Source: an uncultured Christensenellaceae bacterium (GTDB lineage Bacteria > Bacillota > Clostridia > Christensenellales > Borkfalkiaceae). From it: 64,000 bases of DNA. Below the pieces are notes generated by a model. The model was given only the letters and a program-made list of their open reading frames with translations, did no database searches and had not been told where the DNA came from. Numbering within the stretch: the first letter of the stretch is position 1; each line of letters begins with the position of its first letter. The position numbers and the translations under genes were made by a program. Where the stretch lies: the NCBI GenBank assembly GCA_910586675.1, contig CAJUJO010000001.1:1-64000 (forward strand), read 5' to 3'. Below are positions 1 through 8,480 of this stretch, piece by piece.

Positions 1-2
1 AG

Positions 3-3000
3 CCCAAAAACAAGCAGTGGGAGCGCAGACTTCTCGATCTTACGGCGAAAAACTCCCTTCTCAACTTTTCGGGTAAAAATGCGTTGCATCTGTGTTCCGC
101 CGACGCGGACGCGCTCGTGTCCGTCTTGCAGGAGCGGGGCGGCATGAAGCTGAAGGTGGGAGCGCAGGAGAGCGATGCGCCCTTCGGCGCGAACGTCGCC
201 GACAACATGCGCGAACTTCTCGCCCTCGAAGAGCGCAAGGGCATGCTCCGCGCCTATTGCGACGGAAAGACGTTGTCTGAAACCGCCGTCCGCCTCATGC
301 GCAAGAACAAGGAAGCGGACGAGGAAACGGGCGCGAAAATTTTATATTTTGCGTTCGGTTTCCTGCGCTATGTGGGAAAAGACGACGGGCAGACCAAGTA
401 CGCACCGCTCGTGCTCGCTTCCGCGGGGATACGGCGATCCAAGGGCAACGAGGACTTTTCCGTCGAACTGACCGAGCGGGAGGAGTATTTCGTTAATTCC
501 ACGCTGCTCGAATATCTCAAACAGGAATTCAATATCGACGTGCGCGGCTTGGGCGGCGACGTCTCCGCGCTCAAAATTTCCGAAATTCTCGCTATGGTGC
601 GCGCCGAAACGGCGTCCATGAAGGGTTGGGACGTTGTGAACGACGTTTATCTTTCCACCTTCTCCTTCCAGCGCTTTCTCATGTGGAACGACATCAGAAA
701 CCACATCGGCGAACTGAAACAAAACTCCATCGTGTCGGCGCTCCTCAATAACCGCGCGGAAAAGCAGGAGTTCGACCCTTCCGCGGAGGAGGACGACGAT
801 TTGCCGAGCAGAACGCTCATTCCGCTCCCTGCCGATTCGTCGCAGTATTCGGCGATCGCGCTTTCCAAGACGGGCGCGAGCTTCGTCCTGCACGGACCTC
901 CCGGAACGGGCAAGAGCCAGACCATCACTAACATTATCGCGAACGCCCTTGCAGACGGCAAGCGCGTGCTCTTCGTCGCCGAAAAGAAGGCGGCGCTCGA
1001 CGTCGTGAAAAAGCGCCTCGATTCCATTGGAATCGGCGAGTTCTGCCTGGAACTGCACTCCAATAAGGCGGACAAAGCCGACGTGTTGAAGCGCATGGAA
1101 AACACGCTCGATCTGACGGATGAAGAGGGCACGGGCGGATTTTCCGCGCGCGCGGAGGAGATCATCGCCCTGCGGGAAGAGCTGAAAGCGCCCATGCTCG
1201 CGCTGCATAAAAAGCGCAGACTGGGGATTTCCGTCTATCAGGCCATTCTCCTTTATCTGAAGAATAAAAACGCGCCCGACATTCTCGACATCGAAAGCTC
1301 CTTTTACGACACGCTCACCGAGCGGAAGCTGGACGAGTGCAAGAGCATGATTCTCTCCGCCGCTGCGGCGGCGAAGGAATGCGGCGGCGTGTTCAATTCT
1401 CCCTTCGAGAACGTCAATCACACCGAGTACACGCAGAGTCTGCGCGATCACGTATTCTGCTCGTGCGAGGTCGTCATTACCGAAATCAAGCACCTGAAGG
1501 CCTATCTCGCGCTCTTCCTCGAGTTTTACCGTCAGAAGGTGAGCACGCTCACGCAGAAAAAACTCAATCTGCTCGCGGAAATCGCAAAGAGCCTTTCCAC
1601 GGATATATATTCCAAATATTTTACCGACGTGAACGAGGAGGAGTTTTATCTCTTTTTTAACGCCAATAAGCGGTTGGACGACTGTCTCGAATATTATTAC
1701 AAGCATTTCAAGACGCTGATAGACGCCGACAAAGAATACAAAGAACTGAAAAAGTTCTGCGAAGAGGGCGGGGAATATAAACTGTCCCGCGCGGCTTCCG
1801 CCGTTGCCAAGCGTTTGTTCCGAGCGGCGGTCAGACCGCTTGCGGATGAGGACGTTCCTAAATTTCTGGAAACCGTCGTGGAAATTTACGGCGCGATGGA
1901 GCGTATTAAGAGCAACACCCGCCTTTCCAAAAATTTCACCGATCGCGGCGGAACCATCAACTTCAAGCGCAGGGCGGATTTTCTTGCGGAGCTCTATAAC
2001 CTGCATAAGCGCTGTGCCGGCGTGTTCATGGATTACAATCCCGACGCCTTCAACGGAATGTGCGTGCGCGCGCAGTGCGGTTATACCAAGCCCGTGCTCG
2101 ACGGATACGTTAAGGCGGCGGAGAGCTTTACGCACGCGCAGGAGAGCTTTATCGCCGTTATCAACGCCGATAAAAATAAAATACGCGACGAAGATGTGCT
2201 CGATTATTATTCGTCCAAAGCTTCCGCGCTCATCGACAACGTGGATATGCTCCCCAATTGGTGTATGTATCGCAAGACGGCGGAGGAGCTGGGTAAGCTC
2301 GGCTTGAATTTCATCTCCGAAGCGCTGGAAAGCGGCAGGCTGCGCGGGGAAAATATTCTTTCCGGTTTCGAGAAGAACGTATACAAAAACTTCCTCGAAA
2401 TCAATATTCCCGCCGACCCCGACCTTTCCCGCATGACGGTGGGAACGCTGGAAGAAACAATCGAAAAATTCCGCCTTGCCTGGGACGAATTCTCCCGCCT
2501 TTCCAAGGAGAAGATACGCTCTCTGCTCATCTCCCGCCTGCCTTCGCGCGACGGGGCGGACAGCCTGAGCGTAGAAGTCAACGCCTTTACCCGTCTTTCC
2601 AAGAGCAACCTGCGCGGTTCGGGGCTTCGCGCTCTGTTCGAGGAAGTGCCCGAGCTCGTCAAACGGGTAAGCCCTTGTATGCTCATGAGCCCCATTACCG
2701 TCGCGCAGTACTTAAAGCCGGAAGCCGATCTGTTCGATCTCGTCATTTTCGACGAGGCTTCGCAAATGACCACGGCGGAAGCCGTCGGCTCGATTGCCCG
2801 CGCAAAGTCGGCGATCGTCGTGGGCGACCCCAAACAGCTCCCGCCGACGACCTTCTTCCATTCGGCGTATGTGGATGAGGAGAACCTCGAAAACGAAGAT
2901 TTGGAGAGCATTCTCGACGATTGTCTTGCTTTGGGACTGCCCGAGCGGCACCTTTTGTGGCACTACCGCAGCAAGCACGAATCTCTCATCGCCTTTTCCA

Positions 3001-4511
3001 ACGGCATGTATTACGACAATAAGCTGTGCACTTTCCCTTCGCCAGACGCCTTAGAAAACAAGTGCCGCTTCATCCCCGTGGAAGGCACGTACGACCGCGG
3101 CTTTACCAAGCGCAACAAAAAGGAGGCGGAAGCGCTTGTCAAAGAGGTGCTCCGCCGCCTTTCCGACCCCGTTTTATCCCGTCTGAGTATGGGCGTGGTA
3201 ACCTTTTCGGGCGCGCAGCGCGACGACATCGAGCGTATGCTTACGAAGGAGATTGCCGCGCATAAGCTGGATGCCGCGGCATATGACAGGGACGAACCTC
3301 TCTTCGTCAAGAACCTGGAAAACGTGCAGGGCGACGAGCGCGACGTGATTTTGTTCTCTATCTGCTACGGACCGGACAAGACGGGCAGGGTATCGCTCAA
3401 TTTCGGCCCGCTCAACCAATCGGGCGGCTGGCGCAGGCTCAACGTCGCCGTTTCCCGCGCGCGCGAGGAAATGCTCGTGTTCTCCACGATGACCTCGGGC
3501 ATGATTGACCTTGCCAAGACTTCTTCCAAAGGAGTAGCGGGGCTGAAGGCGTTCCTCGAATTTGCCGAGCGCGGCAGGACGACGCTCGCCGTCAATTCCG
3601 CTTCCGTCAAAGGCGGCGCGGGGATCGGCAAGTTTATCGCCGCCGAGCTTTCCGGTTACGGGTACGAGTGCCGCGTCGGCGTGGGCGCTTCCGATTTCAA
3701 AATAGACGTTGCCGTCGTAGACCCGAAAAACAAACACAAATTTATCCTCGCCGTCGTGTGCGACGGTACGGATAAGTTCTCCGTCAAAGACAGAAATGTC
3801 TTACAGGTGCAAACGTTGAAGCGCGCCAACTGGAACGTGATGCGGGTTAATTGCGTTAACTACTTCAATAACCCCAAGCGTGAGATCAAGCGCGTCAAGG
3901 ATATGCTTGATAAACTCACGGGCGCGGATAAAAAGGTGGGCGCATGGCTCGCTAAGTATAAAAAGCCGTATCGCGCCGTAAAGGAAACGGGCGCGGAAAC
4001 GGCGGCGTTTATCACGGGAGGAGAAAATGACGCGGAAATCATGACGCGTCTTAAAGAAATTGTCATTACGGAAGAGCCCATTTCCCGCGACTTTTTGAAA
4101 AAGCGCTGTCTTGCGACGTTCGGTATCGCCAAGAGCGGAGCAAAGGTGGAAAGCCGTCTCGATGCGCTCATCGACGCATGTGCCTTCCGCCGCGAGCGCG
4201 TGCTCGGCAGGGATTATTTCTACAAGAACGACCGCGCCGTTATGATCGGACGTTTCCGCACGGAAAATCTTCCCTCGCTCCGCAAGACGGAAGAGGACTT
4301 CACGCCGTTCGAGGTGGTTTCCTTCCTCAAAGGCGCGCTGGAAGACCGCGTTAGCCTGTATATGGACGAAGCGCTCGTTTTGATAAGTAACGTATTCCAC
4401 GTGCTCCGCCCGAGCGAGCGATTTATCTCCTTTGTGCGCGACTGCGTTTCTTTGGGAGAACAGAAGGGACTGTTCGTACGCTCGGTATCCGACAGGATCT
4501 CCCTCGCGTAA
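3..4511 (+). CDS. DUF4011-type superfamily 1 helicase with C-terminal nuclease domain (5' truncated)
   Basis: The reading frame is open from base 3, so the true start lies outside the window. The first visible residues (WERRLLDLTAKNSLLNF) match the opening of the DUF4011 domain. A Walker A motif (GPPGTGKS) is encoded at about 894-917 and a Walker B/DEAx motif (FDEASQM) at about 2746-2766, separated by the long coiled-coil insertion usual for this group. SF1 C-terminal helicase motifs follow (HYRSKHE, VQGDERDV, NVAVSRARE). Around 3640-3890 is a Vsr/MTES_1575-like nuclease fold (FKIDVAVVDP, CDG, KDRN, LKRANWNVMRV), then a DUF3320-like winged-helix tail. Related single-protein helicase-Vsr proteins (Hhe type) are reported as antiphage defence. 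That role is inference here, because the next gene (comEC, 1 nt away) is housekeeping. Family call is firm. Confidence 0.85.
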   Translation, partial: PKNKQWERRLLDLTAKNSLLNFSGKNALHLCSADADALVSVLQERGGMKLKVGAQESDAPFGANVADNMRELLALEERKGMLRAYCDGKTLSETAVRLMRKNKEADEETGAKILYFAFGFLRYVGKDDGQTKYAPLVLASAGIRRSKGNEDFSVELTEREEYFVNSTLLEYLKQEFNIDVRGLGGDVSALKISEILAMVRAETASMKGWDVVNDVYLSTFSFQRFLMWNDIRNHIGELKQNSIVSALLNNRAEKQEFDPSAEEDDDLPSRTLIPLPADSSQYSAIALSKTGASFVLHGPPGTGKSQTITNIIANALADGKRVLFVAEKKAALDVVKKRLDSIGIGEFCLELHSNKADKADVLKRMENTLDLTDEEGTGGFSARAEEIIALREELKAPMLALHKKRRLGISVYQAILLYLKNKNAPDILDIESSFYDTLTERKLDECKSMILSAAAAAKECGGVFNSPFENVNHTEYTQSLRDHVFCSCEVVITEIKHLKAYLALFLEFYRQKVSTLTQKKLNLLAEIAKSLSTDIYSKYFTDVNEEEFYLFFNANKRLDDCLEYYYKHFKTLIDADKEYKELKKFCEEGGEYKLSRAASAVAKRLFRAAVRPLADEDVPKFLETVVEIYGAMERIKSNTRLSKNFTDRGGTINFKRRADFLAELYNLHKRCAGVFMDYNPDAFNGMCVRAQCGYTKPVLDGYVKAAESFTHAQESFIAVINADKNKIRDEDVLDYYSSKASALIDNVDMLPNWCMYRKTAEELGKLGLNFISEALESGRLRGENILSGFEKNVYKNFLEINIPADPDLSRMTVGTLEETIEKFRLAWDEFSRLSKEKIRSLLISRLPSRDGADSLSVEVNAFTRLSKSNLRGSGLRALFEEVPELVKRVSPCMLMSPITVAQYLKPEADLFDLVIFDEASQMTTAEAVGSIARAKSAIVVGDPKQLPPTTFFHSAYVDEENLENEDLESILDDCLALGLPERHLLWHYRSKHESLIAFSNGMYYDNKLCTFPSPDALENKCRFIPVEGTYDRGFTKRNKKEAEALVKEVLRRLSDPVLSRLSMGVVTFSGAQRDDIERMLTKEIAAHKLDAAAYDRDEPLFVKNLENVQGDERDVILFSICYGPDKTGRVSLNFGPLNQSGGWRRLNVAVSRAREEMLVFSTMTSGMIDLAKTSSKGVAGLKAFLEFAERGRTTLAVNSASVKGGAGIGKFIAAELSGYGYECRVGVGASDFKIDVAVVDPKNKHKFILAVVCDGTDKFSVKDRNVLQVQTLKRANWNVMRVNCVNYFNNPKREIKRVKDMLDKLTGADKKVGAWLAKYKKPYRAVKETGAETAAFITGGENDAEIMTRLKEIVITEEPISRDFLKKRCLATFGIAKSGAKVESRLDALIDACAFRRERVLGRDYFYKNDRAVMIGRFRTENLPSLRKTEEDFTPFEVVSFLKGALEDRVSLYMDEALVLISNVFHVLRPSERFISFVRDCVSLGEQKGLFVRSVSDRISLA

Positions 4512-4512
4512 A

Positions 4513-6495
4513 ATGCAAGAACAAACGGAAGAAAAGGTCTTAAAAGTTAAAAACACAATCAATTTCAGGTTATTTTTATTCGCCGCGCTCTTTCTGGCGT
4601 TTGGTATTTTCTTGTACTGTAAAATCCGTTTGGGCGGTCTCCGTCCTTCGGATTTTTGCTTTATGCTGTTTTTCGTCTTTTTTGCTCTTCGTCCGATCAA
4701 AATAAAACGAATTGCCGCGCTCGCCGTTTTGTTGGCAGTGCTCGGCGGGTTGGGCGCGGGGCTGATGCACGGCTATACGGTGCGCTTTCTTTCGGGCGAG
4801 GCGGAAGGGGAGAATCGCGTTACGGGTACGGTGATTTCCTTTGCCGAAGGCGGCGGGTATTGGTCGGCCGACATTTCCGAGCTTACATTCGACGGCAAGA
4901 GCACGGGCGGAAAATGCCGCGTACGGTTGAGCGGCTCCGTGCGCACGGGCGACGTGATCCGCTTCACGGCGCAAGTCAAGCGCGTTCCTCTTCCACGCGG
5001 CGCGGACGGATACGGCGTTTCCCTGTTTACGTCTGACGTCCGTTATACGGCAATTGTTTCCGAGTTTGAAAAAATCGGGCGGAGCAACAATTTCTTTCAC
5101 GCGCTTAACGCCGCCCTTTACGACAGTCTGCACGCAAATATGAGCAAAGACGGCGCCGATATTTCCTACGCGCTCCTCACGGGCAATTCGCGCGGTATGG
5201 AAGAGGGGATTTCGGAAAATTTCCGCAGGGGCGGTATCGCGCATATTTTCGCCGTTTCGGGCTTGCATATCGGAATTTTATTCGGCGCGGTTATGCTGAT
5301 CTGCAAGCCGTTGGGAAGATACCGCTTTCTGCCGGCGCTCGCGCTCGCCGTTTGCTATTCGGCGCTGTGCGGTTTTACCGTTTCTTCGGTACGCGCCGTC
5401 GTCATGTGCGGGATCGTCGGCGCTTGGAACGCCTTCGGCAGAAAGACGGATTTTTTGCAGTCGATTTCTCTTGCGGCGCTGATTGTGCTTCTTGCGTCTC
5501 CCGCGCAATGGCTTTCCGCCGGTTTTCGGCTTTCCTTCGGCGCGTGCCTGGGGCTCGCTCTCTTTTCGGGAAGTTTTTCCCGTGCGTTCGGGCGTTTGCC
5601 CAAATTTCTCGGCGGGTATCTTTCCGCAAATCTCTCCGTGCAGATTTTCACCTTTCCCGTCTTGCTGGAAGCGTTCGGTTACTTTTCCGTTTGGGGAACG
5701 GTGCTCAACTTCTTTCTTATCCCCGCGCTTCCCGTGCTATTTCTCGGTTTGCTTGTCTGCGCGCTGTTTTCGCTCGTCATACCGCCCGCCGCAGCATTCT
5801 TTCTGCTCGTTCCGGAAGGCATGATTTCTCTCTTGCTGTTTGTGTTTTCCTTTGCCGATTTATCGTTCGTGCTCGCGGGATTTTCGCTCGGCGCGGGCGC
5901 CGTCGTCTGGCTTGTCGGTTGCGTTGCTCTTTCCGAGCGCTTCCGCCTGACCGTGCGGGTGCGGGCGGTTGCCGCCGCTTCGCTCGCCGTGCTGTTCGCC
6001 GTTTGCGTAACCTTGCAGAACGCCGTATTCGTCGGCGTAAAACTTCAATCATACTCGCGCGGGTACGGGCATGCGCTCCTCGTGCGTACGCCCCGCGAGA
6101 GCGTGCTCGTCATAGACGGCGAAATTTCCCTCTCCGATTGCCGCGATTTTCTCACCCGCACCTACGGCGGTCGGCTTACAGCCGCCATCGTGCTTTCGTC
6201 CGACGAAATGCCCGCAATCAACGTCGCCGCCTTTCTTTCCGCCGATTGCATCCATGCGCGCGAGGAAATTGAAACGGGCTTGCAGAAAACGGAAGTTGTG
6301 TTCGGGGAAGAATTCTCCGTCGGACAAATGAAAGTTCGCTACGAGAGCAACGGAAAACTCGTGCTGTTTGCGGAAAGCGTCGCCGTGGAGGTGGATTTCG
6401 AGCAATCGCAATCACTCGGCGCCGATTTATTTATCGGAAAGGATAGCGGGGGCTTGATATTTTATTTGAAGAATGGTATAATCAAAGCGCTATGA
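4513..6495 (+). CDS. comEC: ComEC/Rec2-family DNA channel with degenerate C-terminal beta-lactamase-like domain
   Basis: Polytopic membrane protein of 660 residues, predicted to form the channel carrying single-stranded DNA across the membrane in transformation. Two N-terminal helices are followed by an OB-like extracellular region, then the Competence domain (HIFAVSGLHIGIL, then a run of helices to about residue 470). The C-terminal part has the strand pattern of the metallo-beta-lactamase domain (GHALLVRTP, VLVIDGE, IVLSSDE). The metal-binding HxHxDH is replaced by SSDEMPAIN, and the protein is about 90 residues shorter than full-length ComEC. The start chosen is the first ATG in frame, 1 nt after the preceding stop. 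Longer in-frame TTG starts exist but overlap the upstream gene. The stop overlaps holA (ATGA), the usual comEC-holA arrangement. Confidence 0.9.
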   Translation: MQEQTEEKVLKVKNTINFRLFLFAALFLAFGIFLYCKIRLGGLRPSDFCFMLFFVFFALRPIKIKRIAALAVLLAVLGGLGAGLMHGYTVRFLSGEAEGENRVTGTVISFAEGGGYWSADISELTFDGKSTGGKCRVRLSGSVRTGDVIRFTAQVKRVPLPRGADGYGVSLFTSDVRYTAIVSEFEKIGRSNNFFHALNAALYDSLHANMSKDGADISYALLTGNSRGMEEGISENFRRGGIAHIFAVSGLHIGILFGAVMLICKPLGRYRFLPALALAVCYSALCGFTVSSVRAVVMCGIVGAWNAFGRKTDFLQSISLAALIVLLASPAQWLSAGFRLSFGACLGLALFSGSFSRAFGRLPKFLGGYLSANLSVQIFTFPVLLEAFGYFSVWGTVLNFFLIPALPVLFLGLLVCALFSLVIPPAAAFFLLVPEGMISLLLFVFSFADLSFVLAGFSLGAGAVVWLVGCVALSERFRLTVRVRAVAAASLAVLFAVCVTLQNAVFVGVKLQSYSRGYGHALLVRTPRESVLVIDGEISLSDCRDFLTRTYGGRLTAAIVLSSDEMPAINVAAFLSADCIHAREEIETGLQKTEVVFGEEFSVGQMKVRYESNGKLVLFAESVAVEVDFEQSQSLGADLFIGKDSGGLIFYLKNGIIKAL

Positions 6496-7472
6496 AATTC
6501 GTGCAGCTCGCAAAGAGCCTGAAAGAGAAAATCGAGCCCGTGTATCTCGTCGAAGGGGAAGAGGCGTTTTTTCGCGACCATGCGGTCAAGGCGGTGCGCG
6601 AAGCGTGCGCGCTGTCGCAGCCTTCGCTCAACGACGTGCGCTACGAGGGCGAAGCGTTAAAAGGGGAAAAGCTCTCCGCGTTCCGCGACGCGCTCTATTC
6701 CCTCCCTTTTTTCGACGAAAGGCGGATTGCGCGGGTTTACGAATGGTATCCGACGGAACGGGAGTGGGAAACGGTTATGAAGGGGTATGCGGAAAAGCCC
6801 TGTCCTTCCACCGTTCTTCTCGTCGTGAACGCGGGTAAAAAGGGCGCGTACGAGATAAAGCGCAAGGCGGGCGTAACCTACGTGGACTGCTCGCGCGAGA
6901 GCGAGGAAACACTATCAAAATGGCTGTTCGGGGTCATGCGCCGCGCGGGGTTGAACGTTTCCGCCGACGCCGCTCAAACGATGGTGCGCTATTGTAATTC
7001 CGACGCGGCGCGCATGAAAAAGGAAACGGAAAAGCTGGCGCTCGTTCTGGGCGAGGGCGGAACGGTTACGCGCGCGGAGATAGAGGAATATATCGCCAAG
7101 GATACCGAATATAAAATATATGAGCTGACGCAAGCGGCTTCGCGCGGAAATTTTTCCGCCTTTTCGGAAATTCTCGACGAGCTTCTCAAAAAGGGTTACG
7201 ACGAAAATGCGGCGCTCGCATCCCTGACGGCGCATTACAGGACTCTGTATGAGGTTTCCGCCATGCGTGGGTCGGACGCGGATACGGCAAAGGCGCTCGG
7301 CATAAAGCCGTACGCCGTGCAGAAGAACAGGGAACAGGCGGCGCGCCTTGGCAGGGAAAAGGTCGAGGAACTGTATCTGCGCTTATACGAGCTTTCGAGC
7401 GGGGCGAAGAGCGGCGTTTACACCAAAACCAACGCACTTTCCGCCGCGATTGCAAAAATTTTTTTCGGATAG
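6492..7472 (+). CDS. holA: DNA polymerase III subunit delta
   Basis: 326 residues, the normal length for HolA, the clamp-loader subunit that opens the beta clamp. The N-terminus (VYLVEGEEAFFRDHAVKAVRE) is the family signature, and the C-terminal helical collar is visible (YELTQAASRGN, LSSGAKSGVYTKTNALSAAIAKIF). It overlaps the comEC stop by 4 nt, so the two are probably translationally coupled. rpsT, which commonly follows holA in Firmicutes, is absent. Confidence 0.93.
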   Translation: MKFVQLAKSLKEKIEPVYLVEGEEAFFRDHAVKAVREACALSQPSLNDVRYEGEALKGEKLSAFRDALYSLPFFDERRIARVYEWYPTEREWETVMKGYAEKPCPSTVLLVVNAGKKGAYEIKRKAGVTYVDCSRESEETLSKWLFGVMRRAGLNVSADAAQTMVRYCNSDAARMKKETEKLALVLGEGGTVTRAEIEEYIAKDTEYKIYELTQAASRGNFSAFSEILDELLKKGYDENAALASLTAHYRTLYEVSAMRGSDADTAKALGIKPYAVQKNREQAARLGREKVEELYLRLYELSSGAKSGVYTKTNALSAAIAKIFFG

Positions 7473-7495
7473 AACAAAATAAGAAGAAAAAGTTT

Positions 7496-7524
7496 TTGCT
7501 TTTTTCACAAAAAACAAGTATAAT
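7496..7524 (+). promoter_or_regulatory. Sigma-A promoter of the cdaA operon
   Basis: TTGCTT (7496-7501), 17-bp spacer, TATAAT (7519-7524), 28 nt before the cdaA ATG. The spacer and flanks are A/T-rich. Confidence 0.8.
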
Positions 7525-7551
7525 AAAATACAAAGGATTCTAGGAGCGGTT

Positions 7552-8373
7552 ATGCACACGGGAGCGGAAATTTGGGAGGCGGTTAAAAACGTCTTTTTAC
7601 AATTTCACTGGACGTACGTCGTGGAAGGAATTATATTATTCCTTTTGATGTATTACGTCATTAAGGTACTGTACGAGAACAACGCCAAGCGGCTGATCGC
7701 CGTTTATGCTTCTCTCGTCCTTTTGATGGGCGTCGTCGCCGTCTTTTCTGCGAATTTCGACGTTACCTTTTATTGCGTGTTCCTCATGCTGCTGTCTTTC
7801 TTTTTCCTTATGCTGTTCAATATCGAAATCAAGCGCAGCGTGTGGCGGATCGCAAAACCCACTGCTGCCCAGCCGGACGCGGCGGCAAAAACGCGCATTT
7901 CCGTCCGTGCGGACGAGTGCATTGCGGGAATCGTAAAGGCGGTTCAAAGCCTTTCCAAAAACAATATCGGCGCGCTCATCGTACTTTCCAACGGTAATCT
8001 CCCGCGGGAAATCGTAGAGAGCGGCGTAACGCTCAACTCCGCCATTTCCAACCAACTTATCGAAGGTATCTTTATTCCAAAAGCGCCCCTTCACGACGGC
8101 GCGATGATCATCTTCGGGGATAAAATTCAGGCGGCGGGGTGCTTCCTTCCTCTTACCCAGCGGGAATTTCCCAAGGACTACGGAACCCGCCACCGTGCAG
8201 GGATCGGCGTTACCGAAGTTGCCGACGTCATGACGGTGATCGTTTCGGAAGAAACGGGAATCGTTTCCGTCGTAAAGCGGGGCGTGATCACCCGCTACGT
8301 CGATTCAGACGGATTGAAGAAATTTTTACGCGAATATTATTGGAAGGAATTTAACGCGGAGGGTAAGAAATGA
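7552..8373 (+). CDS. cdaA: Diadenylate cyclase CdaA (c-di-AMP synthase)
   Basis: 273 residues. Three N-terminal transmembrane helices (about 22-40, 48-66, 71-90) precede a DAC (DisA_N) domain that condenses two ATP to cyclic di-AMP at the membrane. Both catalytic motifs are intact: DGA at residues 182-184 (LHDGAMIIF) and RHR at 213-215 (GTRHRAGIG). c-di-AMP controls potassium and osmolyte homeostasis and cell-wall integrity in Firmicutes. The RBS is AGGAGCGGTT before ATG. It is the first gene of a four-gene run joined by 4-8 nt overlaps. The normal partner cdaR (YbbR repeats) is missing and a 36-residue membrane peptide takes its place. Confidence 0.95.
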   Translation: MHTGAEIWEAVKNVFLQFHWTYVVEGIILFLLMYYVIKVLYENNAKRLIAVYASLVLLMGVVAVFSANFDVTFYCVFLMLLSFFFLMLFNIEIKRSVWRIAKPTAAQPDAAAKTRISVRADECIAGIVKAVQSLSKNNIGALIVLSNGNLPREIVESGVTLNSAISNQLIEGIFIPKAPLHDGAMIIFGDKIQAAGCFLPLTQREFPKDYGTRHRAGIGVTEVADVMTVIVSEETGIVSVVKRGVITRYVDSDGLKKFLREYYWKEFNAEGKK

Positions 8374-8480
8374 AATTCAAAGAAGCGTTGAAAAAGGCGT
8401 TTACAAGGTACATCCCGCTTAAAATTCTGGCGGTCGTGCTGGCGGTCATAACCGTCATCCTCATCAATTCCATTTTATGA
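8370..8480 (+). CDS. 36-aa single-pass membrane peptide in the cdaR position
   Basis: A short frame translating to 36 residues: a basic amphipathic N-terminus (MKFKEALKKAFTRYIP), then one hydrophobic helix (LKILAVVLAVITVILINSIL). Its ATG overlaps the cdaA stop (ATGA) and its own stop overlaps the ATG of the next gene (ATGA), so it is precisely fitted into the operon. In most Firmicutes cdaA is followed by cdaR, whose N-terminus is one helix of the same flavour before extracytoplasmic YbbR repeats. No YbbR repeat is present here. I infer a CdaR reduced to its anchor, or an unrelated small CdaA-associated peptide. Expression is supported only by the spacing. Confidence 0.6.
   Translation: MKFKEALKKAFTRYIPLKILAVVLAVITVILINSIL

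Noticed and set aside
342..2135. 597-codon open frame antisense to the DUF4011 gene
   Set aside because: Its translation has no recognisable motifs. GC-rich codon use on the real strand produces long antisense frames throughout the window (also 9630-10991, 13591-15060, 22325-23485 and 62849-63997).
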